A DNA stretch of 64,000 nt from Sphingomonas sp. SORGH_AS_0879 (GTDB lineage: Bacteria > Pseudomonadota > Alphaproteobacteria > Sphingomonadales > Sphingomonadaceae), in contig NZ_JAUTBJ010000002.1 of the NCBI RefSeq assembly GCF_030819175.1, positions 3,681,001-3,745,000 of the forward strand, written 5' to 3'. A program made the translations under genes and the position numbers. This document shows, piece by piece, positions 27,450 through 35,493 of this stretch. The notes below the pieces were generated by a model. It was not told the DNA's origin. It worked only from the letters and a program-made list of their open reading frames with translations, and did no database searches. Position 1 is the first letter of the stretch. Each line of letters opens with the position of its first letter.

Positions 27450-28421
27450 ATGATCGACACGATCCGTCATCTGCCGGGCTTCGACCTCGCCTTTCGCGCG
27501 GTCGATCGGCTGGCGCGGTCGCGGCGGATGAAGCGTCATCTCCGCGACGCGGCCCCCATTCTGGCGACGCCGCCGATCGTCCCCAAGGATGATGGCGTGG
27601 TCATCTTTTCGATGATCGGCACCGTAACGCTGCTGCCCTATCTGGTCGCGGTGAAGTCCTTTCACCATCATCTTAGGATGGGCCGGATCGTCATCCTCGA
27701 CGACGGCAGCCTGACCGAGGCGGACAAGCGCATCCTGTCCCATCATTGCGGATCGCCGGCCATGCTGCGGCTGGCCGATGTCGATACCGGCACCTGTCCG
27801 AAAGGAGGCACCTGGGAAAGGCTGCTGACGGTCCTCGACCTTCGCGCCCATCATTATGTCGTCCAGCTGGATTCGGACACGGTGACATTGGGCGACATGG
27901 CCGAGGTGCGGGCCGCGATCGCCGCCAATGCCAGCTTCATCTTGCTGGGCGATCCGGATGCCGAGGAAAAGGGTATCCAGACCCTGCCCGACTTTGTCGC
28001 CCGGCGCTATCCGCAAGGCCCGGTAGCCGGGCCCGTGCATATGCAGACCCTGGTCGAATCGCGCTTCGCCGGTCATGCCGATGCCGGGCGTCACGCCTAT
28101 ATACGCGGCTGTTCGGGCTTTGCAGGCTTTGCGCGCGGGGGACCGAGCGGACGCGCGGAGGCGACACGCTTCTCCACGGAGGCGGCCCGGCTGGTCGGCA
28201 AGGATATCTGGTGGCGCTGGGGCAGCGAACAGGTGACCTCCAACTTCCTGCTAGCCAACGAACCGGGCGCGCGGCTTCTGCCCTATGCGCGCTATTGCAA
28301 CTATTGGCTCGCCCCCCTCTCGGGCGATGAGCGGCTGGTCCATTTCGTCGGCACGCATCGTTATTCCGACGAGACCTATCGCCGGATGACGGCACGCGCG
28401 ATCGATCGGCTGACCGCCTGA
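27450..28421 (+). CDS. Glycosyltransferase-like protein of unknown specificity
   Basis: A 323-residue cytoplasmic protein. The region VVIFSMIGTVTLLPYLVAVK, then IVILDDGSL and QLDSDTVTLGD, resembles a nucleotide-sugar-binding fold with a DxD-type metal motif (DSD, about residue 148). A later segment has CSGFAGFARGG and ends with HFVGTHRYSDETYR. I do not recognise a defined family; it could act in cell-surface glycosylation. It stands between radC and pth on the same strand with about 60-80 bp on each side. Confidence 0.7.
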   Translation: MIDTIRHLPGFDLAFRAVDRLARSRRMKRHLRDAAPILATPPIVPKDDGVVIFSMIGTVTLLPYLVAVKSFHHHLRMGRIVILDDGSLTEADKRILSHHCGSPAMLRLADVDTGTCPKGGTWERLLTVLDLRAHHYVVQLDSDTVTLGDMAEVRAAIAANASFILLGDPDAEEKGIQTLPDFVARRYPQGPVAGPVHMQTLVESRFAGHADAGRHAYIRGCSGFAGFARGGPSGRAEATRFSTEAARLVGKDIWWRWGSEQVTSNFLLANEPGARLLPYARYCNYWLAPLSGDERLVHFVGTHRYSDETYRRMTARAIDRLTA

Positions 28422-28484
28422 CCCTGTGCGTCCCGCCTCCCCGATGCTAGGGGCCATGGCCAAAGACGCGAAGAGGAATATCAC

Positions 28485-29060
28485 ATGCAGGTCTGGACCG
28501 GACTGGGCAATCCGGGCGCGCAATATGCGATGCACCGCCACAATGTCGGCTTCATGGCGATGGACGCGATCGCCGAGGTGCATGATTTCGGCCCCGTGAA
28601 GAAGCAGTTCCAGGGCTGGACCCAGGAAGGGCGGATCGGCGGGCAGAAGATCCTGCTGCTCAAGCCCGCCACCTTCATGAACGAAAGCGGCCGCAGTGTC
28701 GGCGAGGCGCTGCGCTTCTACAAGCTGGGGGTCGAGGCGCTGACCGTCTTCCACGACGAACTCGACATCGCGCCCTTCCGCGTCAAGGTGAAGACCGGCG
28801 GCGGCACGGCGGGGCATAACGGCCTGCGCTCGATCGACCAGCATCTGGGGCCGGACTTTCGCCGCGTGCGGCTGGGCATCGGCCATCCGGGGCATAAGGA
28901 CCGGGTGACCGGCCATGTGCTGGGCAATTACGCCAAGGCGGAGATCGAGCCGCTGTCCGACCTGCTCGGCGCGGTGGCGGCGGAGGCGCACTGGCTGGCC
29001 GAAGGTGATGACGTGCGCTTCGTCAACGACGTGGCGCTACGGCTGGGGGATGCGGCATGA
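28485..29060 (+). CDS. pth: Peptidyl-tRNA hydrolase
   Basis: Releases tRNA from prematurely dissociated peptidyl-tRNA. The 191-residue protein has the family N-terminus LGNPGAQYAMHRHNVGFMA with the catalytic His20, the KPATFMNESGRSV segment and VFHDELDIAPFRVK. A good AGAGG site precedes the ATG. Its stop overlaps the next gene by 4 bases. The usual partner rplY (ribosomal L25) is not seen just upstream. Confidence 0.95.
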   Translation: MQVWTGLGNPGAQYAMHRHNVGFMAMDAIAEVHDFGPVKKQFQGWTQEGRIGGQKILLLKPATFMNESGRSVGEALRFYKLGVEALTVFHDELDIAPFRVKVKTGGGTAGHNGLRSIDQHLGPDFRRVRLGIGHPGHKDRVTGHVLGNYAKAEIEPLSDLLGAVAAEAHWLAEGDDVRFVNDVALRLGDAA

Positions 29061-29659
29061 GCGTGCGGCGTCTCTTCGCCTCGCTGCTCTATGAGGGGCA
29101 GTTGGACGATGCCGATCTGCTGGAGGAGATCGAGCAGAGCTGCTGGGCGCTGGCCGAGGACGATCGCGCCGGGCGGCGCTGGTCGAAGGAGCATGGCTAT
29201 CGCGGCTATACCAGCTACGCCTCGCTCAATGACCTGCCGATCCGCGATCCGGTGTTCGCCGACCTGCGCAAGAAGCTGGACCGCCATGTCGCGCGCTTCG
29301 CCGAGGAATGCGCCTTCGACCTGGGCGGGCGCAAGCTGAAGCTGGACAGCCTGTGGGTCAATGTCCTGAAGCCGGGCGGACATCATTCGGCGCATATCCA
29401 TCCGCATTCGGTGGTGTCGGGCACGCTCTACGTCGCCATGCCCAGGGGCTCGGGCGCGCTGAAACTGGAGGACCCGCGCCTGCCGATGCTGATGGCCGCC
29501 CCGCCCCGTCGCCCCGACGCGCCCGACGACCTGACCACCTTCGCCACCGCGACGCCGGAACCGGGCACCGTGTTGCTGTGGGAAAGCTGGCTGCGGCACG
29601 AGGTTGTACCCAACGGCGCCAAGGGCGAACGGATCAGCGTCAGCTTCAACTATCGATAG
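29057..29659 (+). CDS. Putative 2OG-Fe(II) oxygenase (TIGR02466-type)
   Basis: A 200-residue protein with a double-stranded beta-helix. The segment HHSAHIHPHSVVSGTLYV supplies His/Asp-like iron ligands, and the C-terminal stretch LRHEVVPNGAKGERISVSF supplies the distal His and the 2-oxoglutarate-binding Arg. The protein family is known as a putative 2OG-Fe(II) oxygenase with no proven substrate. It overlaps pth by 4 bases (ATGA), so the two are translated together; whether the substrate relates to translation is unknown. Confidence 0.8.
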   Translation: MSVRRLFASLLYEGQLDDADLLEEIEQSCWALAEDDRAGRRWSKEHGYRGYTSYASLNDLPIRDPVFADLRKKLDRHVARFAEECAFDLGGRKLKLDSLWVNVLKPGGHHSAHIHPHSVVSGTLYVAMPRGSGALKLEDPRLPMLMAAPPRRPDAPDDLTTFATATPEPGTVLLWESWLRHEVVPNGAKGERISVSFNYR

Positions 29660-29810
29660 GAACGACGACGCGCCGCAGACCCGCGATGAGCCGAAAAGTT
29701 CCATCATTTCGGCGATAAATCGGGGCGTTCCGTCGCGGTGATATCGTGCGGTTAACCTATATCGGTTAGGGGGATTGCCGATCGCAGCCCCAGGACCGGA
29801 CGTTACGCCC

Positions 29811-30005
29811 ATGCTCGAATTTTGTGTCTTCACCTTTGGCATGCTGGCGAGTTTCGTCCTGTCGGGTCTTGGGCGGAACAAGAAAGCGAAGCGGGCCCAT
29901 CCGCCGATGCTCTATTATATGGGCCTGGTGCTGATGGGCTTTTCGGGCGCGCTGGGTATGATGCTCCTCGCCTATGCCGCCGCGATGATGGTCGGGATCG
30001 CCTGA
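29811..30005 (+). CDS. Small membrane protein
   Basis: A 64-residue protein with two predicted membrane helices (about residues 3-19 and 32-58) joined by a basic loop, RNKKAKRAH, which should face the cytoplasm. A TTG at 29775 could extend it by 12 residues. No family was recognised. It lies between the oxygenase gene and ychF. Confidence 0.6.
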   Translation: MLEFCVFTFGMLASFVLSGLGRNKKAKRAHPPMLYYMGLVLMGFSGALGMMLLAYAAAMMVGIA

Positions 30006-30128
30006 ACACCCCGCCCCCGTTCGGTCTGAGCGAAGGTGGGGATTAGCGCCCTACCCGCCATCGGTTGAGAAATATCCCCATCATCGCTAGAGGGGCGCTT
30101 TCCCCTTGATCCACAGGATAAGCGACGC

Positions 30129-31229
30129 ATGGGTTTCCGCTGCGGCATCGTCGGCCTGCCGAATGTCGGCAAGTCCACCCTCTTCAACGCGCTGACCGAA
30201 ACGGCGGCGGCGCAGGCCGCCAATTATCCGTTCTGCACGATCGAGCCGAATGTCGGCAACGTCGCGGTCCCCGACCCGCGCCTGTACAAGCTGGCCGAGG
30301 TCGCCGGCTCGGCCAAGATCATCGAGACGCAGTTGGCCTTCGTCGACATCGCCGGGCTGGTGCGCGGCGCGTCCAAGGGCGAAGGGCTGGGCAACCAGTT
30401 CCTGGGCAATATCCGTGAGGTGGACGCGATCGTCCATGTCCTGCGCTGCTTCGAGGATGGCGACGTGACTCACGTCGAGGGCAAGGTCGATCCCATCGCC
30501 GACGCCGAAACGGTCGAGACCGAGCTGATGCTCTCCGACCTGGAAAGCCTGGAAAAGCGCGTCCCCGCCTTCATCAAAAAGGGTCAGCAGGGCGACAAGG
30601 AAGCCAAGATCGCCGCCTCGGTGCTTGGCCAGACGCTCGACCTGCTGCGCGAGGGCAAGCCCGCCCGCCTGACCAAGCCGAAGGACGAGGAGGAAGCCCG
30701 CGTCTTTGCGCAGGCGCAACTGCTGACCGCCAAGCCGGTCCTCTATGTCTGCAATGTCGAGGAATCGAACGCCGCCAACGGCAACGCCCACTCGGCACGC
30801 GTGTTCGAGAAGGCGACTGCCGAGGGCGCGCAGGCGGTCGTCGTGTCGGCGGCGATCGAGGCCGAGATCGCGACCATGCCATCTGAGGATCGCGGCGAAT
30901 TCCTGTCGGAGCTGGGCCTGTCGGAAACCGGCCTGGCCCGCGTCATCCGGGCCGGTTACGCGCTGCTCGACCTGCTCACCTTCTTCACCGTCGGGCCGAA
31001 GGAAGCGCGCGCCTGGACCGTCCATCGTGGCGCCAAGGCCCCCAACGCGGCCGGCGAAATCCATAGCGATTTCGAACGCGGCTTCATCCGGGCCGAAACC
31101 ATCGCCTTTGACGACTATATCGCGTTCAAGGGCGAAGCGGGCGCGCGCGATGCGGGCAAGCTGCGCGCGGAAGGCAAGGAATATGTCGTCCAGGACGGCG
31201 ACGTGATGCTGTTCCGCTTCAACGTGTGA
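30129..31229 (+). CDS. ychF: Redox-regulated ATPase YchF
   Basis: A 366-residue OBG-family P-loop protein that prefers ATP to GTP, associates with ribosomes and is linked to oxidative-stress control. The G1 loop is GLPNVGKST (residues 8-16), the G3 region DIAGLVRGASKGEGLGN follows, and the atypical G4 is NVEE in place of NKxD, which explains the ATP preference. It ends with a TGS-like domain (FFTVGPKEARAW...AGEIHSDFERGF). It is followed by a hairpin at 31235-31268. Confidence 0.96.
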   Translation: MGFRCGIVGLPNVGKSTLFNALTETAAAQAANYPFCTIEPNVGNVAVPDPRLYKLAEVAGSAKIIETQLAFVDIAGLVRGASKGEGLGNQFLGNIREVDAIVHVLRCFEDGDVTHVEGKVDPIADAETVETELMLSDLESLEKRVPAFIKKGQQGDKEAKIAASVLGQTLDLLREGKPARLTKPKDEEEARVFAQAQLLTAKPVLYVCNVEESNAANGNAHSARVFEKATAEGAQAVVVSAAIEAEIATMPSEDRGEFLSELGLSETGLARVIRAGYALLDLLTFFTVGPKEARAWTVHRGAKAPNAAGEIHSDFERGFIRAETIAFDDYIAFKGEAGARDAGKLRAEGKEYVVQDGDVMLFRFNV

Positions 31230-31234
31230 TCCAT

Positions 31235-31268
31235 AATGCGCCGGTCGGCTTCGACCGGCTGGCGCATT
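31235..31268 (+). terminator. Hairpin after ychF
   Basis: AATGCGCC and GGCGCATT form an 8-bp outer stem, with a second pairing GCCGGTCG/CGACCGGC inside. It is strongly folded, but the following bases CCTGCTTTG are only weakly T-rich, so it may be a terminator or a 3' stabiliser. Confidence 0.45.
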
Positions 31269-31308
31269 CCTGCTTTGCAGGACGCGATCGGCCCGTTACG
31301 CCCCTATC

Positions 31309-31701
31309 ATGATCCATGTTAGCCCGTATCGTCGCATCGTTTATAGCAGCCGCCCGGTCGGCGACGATGTGCGCGCCGATCATCAGGCGATTTTGGCGAC
31401 GTCGCGTCGCAACAACGGCATGGACGGTATCTCGGGCCTGTTGTGGATCGGCGAGGGCCAGTATCGCCAGTTGATCGAAGGACCGGCCGACAGTATCGCG
31501 GAGGCATTCGAGCGAATCGCCCGCGATCCGCGCGATACCGACATCGTCATTCTGGACGACCGGATGATCGATGCGCCCGCGTTTGGCGAATGGGCGATGG
31601 CGGGCCTTCCCGGCGACCGGCCCAGCGACGCGGAGGCCCGGCTCCGCCTGCTCCTGCTCAACAGCGAGGACGAGATTCGTCGCTTCTTTCCCGTAACCTG
31701 A
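31309..31701 (+). CDS. Stand-alone BLUF-domain photoreceptor
   Basis: A 130-residue flavin-binding blue-light sensor. The residues needed for the BLUF photocycle are present with the same spacing as in AppA: Tyr12 (IVYSS), Asn36 (RRNN), Gln54 (QYRQLIEG), Trp95 and Met97 (EWAMAG). The AppA equivalents are Tyr21, Asn45, Gln63, Trp104 and Met106. There is no output domain; a short C-terminal helix follows. Such short BLUF proteins act by binding partners. No EAL or GGDEF gene lies nearby, so the partner is unknown. Confidence 0.9.
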   Translation: MIHVSPYRRIVYSSRPVGDDVRADHQAILATSRRNNGMDGISGLLWIGEGQYRQLIEGPADSIAEAFERIARDPRDTDIVILDDRMIDAPAFGEWAMAGLPGDRPSDAEARLRLLLLNSEDEIRRFFPVT

Positions 31702-31765
31702 CGGCAAATCCCGGGCGACTTGGCTCTACGTGGTTCCCTGCCGATCCTGGTCACGTCCAAGCTCA

Positions 31766-31975
31766 ATCGACATTCATTTTCGCGCGAAGCTGCGGAGAAT
31801 GTGTTCGCGCGGAGGCGCGGAGAACGCAGAGAGGGTGTGCCCGCGGCGATCACAGTCCGTCTTTACTATCGGACGATGCGGAGGCGCGCTGTGGTGCGAA
31901 CAGGATTCCTCTGCGTCCTCCGCGCCTGTGCGCGCAAAGATGGTTGGTGTTGGCTTGAGTTCATAACTTGCTGAA
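31766..31975. repeat. Family C inverted repeat
   Basis: The left arm has CGCGCGAAGCTGCGGAG and TTCGCGCGGAGGCGCGGAG; the right arm has CCTCTGCGTCCTCCGCGCC. It is related to the arms at 18925-19143. The block begins with ATCGACATTC and ends with the inverted word GAATGTCGAT. Confidence 0.65.
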
Positions 31976-32220
31976 TGTCGATCGACATTCCTGCTACCTC
32001 CCTCTCCCCTGGATAGGGGAGAGGGTTAGCGGAGCTTGCCAGCCTGCTGGCTAACGCAGCTTGGGTGAGGGGTTGAGCGAGCCGCAGGCTCGCACGCTCT
32101 TCGAGCGCAGCACCCCTCACCCAGTTCCGACTAAGCCTTTGCTTCGCAACGCCTAAGTCTGTGCAACCCTCTCCCCTCAACGAGGGGAGAGGGAAAGAAA
32201 AGGCATATCGGAATGTCGAT
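31973..32220. repeat. Family B-like repeat (CTCTCCCCT variant) with shared boundary word
   Basis: CCCTCTCCCCTGGATAGGGGAGAGGG, then GGGTGAGGGG, later CCCCTCACCC, and CCCTCTCCCCTCAACGAGGGGAGAGGG: two end hairpins that can also pair with each other. The block is bordered by GAATGTCGATCGACATTC at 31973-31990 and by GAATGTCGAT at 32211-32220. Confidence 0.65.
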
Positions 32221-32293
32221 CAGGACTGGCCCCAGTGCTCGCCAGTGTAACAAGATCACGTTATCGGGTGGGACCGAAAGGACGATCCTCACC

Positions 32294-33589
32294 GTGACCC
32301 GACTCCCCCTCGCCGCTCTCGCGCTGACCCTGCTGGCCGGTTGCGCCTATCCCTACAGCCCGCCGTCGCTGCCGCCGGTCGCCAGCACCGCGCAAGCCGC
32401 TTCCGCCGCCCCCGCTGAAGCGCGCGCACCGGTGACGATCCTGGTGTCGATCGACGGGTTTCGCGCCGATTATCTGAAGCGCGGCCTGTCCCCCCATTTA
32501 TCGCGGCTGGCGGCGGAGGGCGTGAGCGCCGCGATGCGACCGTCCTTTCCGTCCAAGACCTTTCCCAATCATTGGACTCTGGTGACCGGCGTGGTGCCCG
32601 ACCGGCACGGCATCGTCGCCAACAGCTTTACCGACCCAGCACGTCCGGGCGAGCGCTTCACCATGGCCTCCGACCAGCCCTATTGGTGGGACGAGGCCGA
32701 ACCGGTCTGGGTCACCGCCGAGCGGGCGGGCATTCCCACCGCCACGGTACTGTGGCCGGGCTCCAACGTCGCCTGGGGCGGCACGCTCCAGCCGGGCGGG
32801 CACCATGCCGTCACCGGCGGGGTGCGTCCGCATAACTGGTTGCAGTTCAACGCGAACATCTCGGACCGCCAGCGAGTCGATACGGTCATCGACTGGCTGC
32901 GACGCCCCGCTACGACCCGCCCGCGCTTCCTGACGCTCTATTTCGACGAGGTGGATATCGCCGGTCACGACGGCGGCCCGGATTCGGCGGAGGTGAACGG
33001 CGCGATCGGCCATGTCGACCAGGCGATCGGCGCGCTGGTATCGGGCCTGGCCGAACTGGGCCAGACCGCCAATCTGGTGATCGTCTCCGATCATGGCATG
33101 GCCGCCACCTCCAGCGAACGGGTCATCGCGCTCGATCAGGTGGTGAACCCGGCCGATTACGAAATGTCCGAAGACGGCCCCTTCGCGATGATCCGCGCCG
33201 TGCCCGGTCACGAGGCCGCGCTGGAGGCGCGCCTGCTGGGGCATCACGATCATATGGATTGCTGGCGGAGGGGCGAGATTCCCGCCCGCTTCCGCTATGG
33301 CCGCAACCCGCGCATCGCGCCCTATTTCTGCCTGGCCGACGCTGGCTGGCTGATCGACGCCAAACCGGCGGAAAAGCCCTTTTCCGGGGGCACACATGGT
33401 TATGACAATGCCGATCCCAGCATGACCGCGCTGTTTATCGCGCAGGGCCCGGCCTTCCGCCCGGACACAAAGCTGGCCCCGTTCGACAATGTCGATGTGG
33501 CACCCCTGCTCCGTGATCTGATCGGCCTGCCGCCCGGCCGCGGCCTGGATGGGACCGATGCGCCCTTCCGACGCGTTTGGCGGCGATAA
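32294..33589 (+). CDS. Ectonucleotide pyrophosphatase/phosphodiesterase-like lipoprotein
   Basis: A 431-residue alkaline-phosphatase-superfamily enzyme, probably periplasmic or outer-membrane bound. The signal peptide ends with lipobox LLAGC. Metal sites include SIDGFRADY, the nucleophile Thr in PSKTFPNHWTLVTG, DEVDIAGHDGG and IVSDHGM, with a final His in GGTHGYDN. These match nucleotide pyrophosphatase/phosphodiesterases. The GTG at 32294 is chosen because translation upstream runs through repeat DNA and would bury the signal peptide. The substrate is unknown. Confidence 0.88.
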   Translation: MTRLPLAALALTLLAGCAYPYSPPSLPPVASTAQAASAAPAEARAPVTILVSIDGFRADYLKRGLSPHLSRLAAEGVSAAMRPSFPSKTFPNHWTLVTGVVPDRHGIVANSFTDPARPGERFTMASDQPYWWDEAEPVWVTAERAGIPTATVLWPGSNVAWGGTLQPGGHHAVTGGVRPHNWLQFNANISDRQRVDTVIDWLRRPATTRPRFLTLYFDEVDIAGHDGGPDSAEVNGAIGHVDQAIGALVSGLAELGQTANLVIVSDHGMAATSSERVIALDQVVNPADYEMSEDGPFAMIRAVPGHEAALEARLLGHHDHMDCWRRGEIPARFRYGRNPRIAPYFCLADAGWLIDAKPAEKPFSGGTHGYDNADPSMTALFIAQGPAFRPDTKLAPFDNVDVAPLLRDLIGLPPGRGLDGTDAPFRRVWRR

Positions 33590-33601
33590 GGGAGGACGGC
33601 G

Positions 33602-34051
33602 ATGATCTGGCTGGAGGATATAGCGGTGGGCGACGTGGCGCGGTTCGGCGCCTGCCCTGTCGATCGTGACGAGGTGATCGCCTTCGCCGCGCGCTACGAT
33701 CCCCAGCCTTTCCACCTGTCCGACGAAGCGGCGGCGGCCACCCATTTCGGGCGGCTGTCGGCCAGCGGCTGGCACACCGCATCGATGACGATGGCGATGA
33801 TCGTCGCGCATTACCGGGACACCGGCTTTCAGAGCCTGGGGTCGCCCGGCATCGACGAATTGCGTTGGCTCAAGCCCGTCTATCCCGGCGACACGCTACG
33901 CTGCGAGACGGAAGTGCTGGAGACCCGCCGTTCGGCCAGTCGACCGGACATGGGCTTCGTCATCAGCCTGCTGACCGTCTATAATCAGGACGATGTGGCG
34001 GTCATGCGCTTCCGCCCCACCGTCATGATCCGAACCCGGCCCGCCGCCTGA
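33602..34051 (+). CDS. MaoC-like hot-dog dehydratase
   Basis: A 149-residue single hot-dog domain protein. The hydratase 2-like motif is visible as the run AARYDPQPFHLSDEAA (catalytic Asp and His) followed by GRLSASGWHTAS, as in R-specific enoyl-CoA hydratases and mesaconyl-CoA hydratase relatives. The acyl substrate cannot be deduced. It follows the phosphodiesterase gene by 12 bp and may be co-transcribed with it; it converges on the lipoprotein gene at 34055. Confidence 0.85.
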   Translation: MIWLEDIAVGDVARFGACPVDRDEVIAFAARYDPQPFHLSDEAAAATHFGRLSASGWHTASMTMAMIVAHYRDTGFQSLGSPGIDELRWLKPVYPGDTLRCETEVLETRRSASRPDMGFVISLLTVYNQDDVAVMRFRPTVMIRTRPAA

Positions 34052-34054
34052 GCC

Positions 34055-34561
34055 TCAGCGCGGTCCGCGAGGCCCACGCGGGCCGCCCGGACGAGGTCCA
34101 CCACGCCCGGCGCCGGGCGTACCGCGATTGCCGCGCCACCCTTGCGCACGCGGCACGCCGGGCGTGGGGGCGACGGCGCCATTGCCCCGCCAGCCCTGCC
34201 CGCGCCAGCGGTCGCCCCGCCATCCGTCACGGCCCCAGCCGCGCCACTGATCCCGGATCGGGCCGCCGCGCCACGCGCCGCGCCGCCCTTCCCAATAGGC
34301 CCGCTGTCCATCGTTCCAGCGATAGGGCCGACGATAGCGGTCATAGACATAGATGCCGGTGCCCGGATAATAAAAGTCGTTGTACCAGCCATAATAGGAC
34401 GGCGCATAACCATAGCCGCCGCCATAATAGCCGGGGCCATAGCCACGGCCGAAGCCCGATCCGACCGACACGCCGCTATAGCCATAGCCATCGGCACAGC
34501 CGCCCAGTGCCAGCAACCCGGCCGCCATCAACGCGGCCCAACCCGTCTTGCCGAGGCCCAT
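34055..34561 (-). CDS. Gly/Tyr/Arg-rich lipoprotein
   Basis: A 168-residue exported protein with lipobox LLALGGC (Cys near residue 22). The first half of the mature protein is Gly/Tyr-rich; the second half has repeats of WRG, such as DGWRGDRWRGQGWRGNG, and ends in PRGPRGPR. The composition is low in complexity and strongly basic, which suggests interaction with polysaccharide, LPS or nucleic acid, but no function is known. The other small Tyr-rich exported protein at 48063 has a similar middle region. Confidence 0.75.
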   Translation of the reverse strand: MGLGKTGWAALMAAGLLALGGCADGYGYSGVSVGSGFGRGYGPGYYGGGYGYAPSYYGWYNDFYYPGTGIYVYDRYRRPYRWNDGQRAYWEGRRGAWRGGPIRDQWRGWGRDGWRGDRWRGQGWRGNGAVAPTPGVPRAQGWRGNRGTPGAGRGGPRPGGPRGPRGPR

Positions 34562-34885
34562 CCTCGCTCTCCATATCCCTGGCCTGTCGCCATGCGGGTG
34601 CGGCAGGGGTCCGTCATCCGCGTCGATCGACGGTCAACCCGTCGCGTCGTGCCATGGTTCCTGCACCCATGGCGATGCATGGGCGCTGAACAGCGGGGCA
34701 GAAGGGGATTGGGCCAAAGGGGATTGGCCCAAAGGGGATTGGCAAAGCCGGTCAAGCAAGGCTAACCTGAAGCACCGTTCATCATGGACGGGTGAGTTGA
34801 GAGGGCGGCGCAGGACCGGAACAATCCGGCGCGACCGCCACGGCGTATCGATCGCGGACGCGAACCAGGTGGAGGGACAGGACGA
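34562..34885. other. Promoter region of petABC with three 15-bp direct repeats
   Basis: This 324-bp gap lies between the divergent lipoprotein gene and petA. It contains three tandem copies of AAGGGGATTGGCCC-like units (34701-34745). No clear sigma-70 pair was identified. An open frame through the region is dominated by the repeat (KGDW units) and is not considered a gene. Confidence 0.5.
34701..34745. repeat. Three tandem 15-bp repeats upstream of petABC
   Basis: Units are GAAGGGGATTGGGCC, AAAGGGGATTGGCCC and AAAGGGGATTGGCAA. The core AAGGGGATTGG is identical in all three, spaced 15 bp apart. They end 141 bp before the petA start and could be regulator-binding sites or a slippage-derived tract. 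Confidence 0.8.
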
Positions 34886-35479
34886 ATGGCGATGACGGAG
34901 AACACCGTACCCCCCGGCGAGGCGCCGGAGCCATTCCAGGAAGAGGTCCATGATCCCCGCCGTCGCGACTTCATCAACGTCGCCGCCATGTCCTTCGCGG
35001 GTGTCGGTGCCTTGGCGATCGTCCTGCCGCTGATCAACCAGATGAACCCCTCCGCCGACGTGCTCGCCCAGTCGACCACCGAGGTTGACCTGTCCAAGAT
35101 CGAGCCCGGCCAGGCGATCAAGACCAGCTTCCGCAAGCAGCCGCTGTTCGTCCGCAACCTGACGCCCAAGGAAATCGCCGAGGCCGACGCGGTGCCGCTG
35201 TCCGACCTGCGCGATCCCCAGACGCTGGAGGAGCGGACCAAGCCGGGCAAGAAGAACTGGCTGATCACCCTGGGCGTCTGCACCCATCTCGGCTGCGTGC
35301 CGCTGGGCGCGGGCGAGGGTGAGAACAAGGGCCCCTATGGCGGCTATTTCTGCCCCTGCCACGGCTCGGCCTATGACACCGCCGCGCGCATCCGCAAGGG
35401 CCCGGCGCCGCTGAACCTGCTGGTTCCCGAGTATAAATTCGACACCGACACGACCGTCACGGTCGGCGCGGCAGCTTAA
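34886..35479 (+). CDS. petA: Ubiquinol-cytochrome c reductase Rieske iron-sulfur subunit
   Basis: The 2Fe-2S subunit of the bc1 complex that takes an electron from ubiquinol and passes it to cytochrome c1. The 197-residue protein has a twin-arginine-like N-terminal anchor ([20 protein letters not shown]), then the cluster-binding boxes CTHLGCVP and CPCHGSAYD separated by [13 protein letters not shown]. It is the first gene of petABC, with 14 bp to petB. Confidence 0.96.
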   Translation: MAMTENTVPPGEAPEPFQEEVHDPRRRDFINVAAMSFAGVGALAIVLPLINQMNPSADVLAQSTTEVDLSKIEPGQAIKTSFRKQPLFVRNLTPKEIAEADAVPLSDLRDPQTLEERTKPGKKNWLITLGVCTHLGCVPLGAGEGENKGPYGGYFCPCHGSAYDTAARIRKGPAPLNLLVPEYKFDTDTTVTVGAAA

Positions 35480-35493
35480 GGGAGACCCGAGAG

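Larger units (their letters stand above)
31702..32293. other. 592-bp intergenic region made of repeat blocks
   Basis: Apart from two repeat blocks (31766-31975 and 31973-32220) there is little unique sequence. Open frames here are produced by the repeats and are not credible genes. The promoter of the phosphodiesterase gene should lie in 32220-32293. Confidence 0.65.

Noticed and set aside
31720..31974. Short frames in the repeat region after the BLUF gene
   Set aside because: They are spelled by the family C repeat, and similar peptides appear from the copy at 18925-19143.
34548..34895. 115-codon frame containing KGDW pentamers upstream of petA
   Set aside because: The repeated peptide is a direct result of the three 15-bp DNA repeats; no ribosome-binding site or conserved domain is evident.
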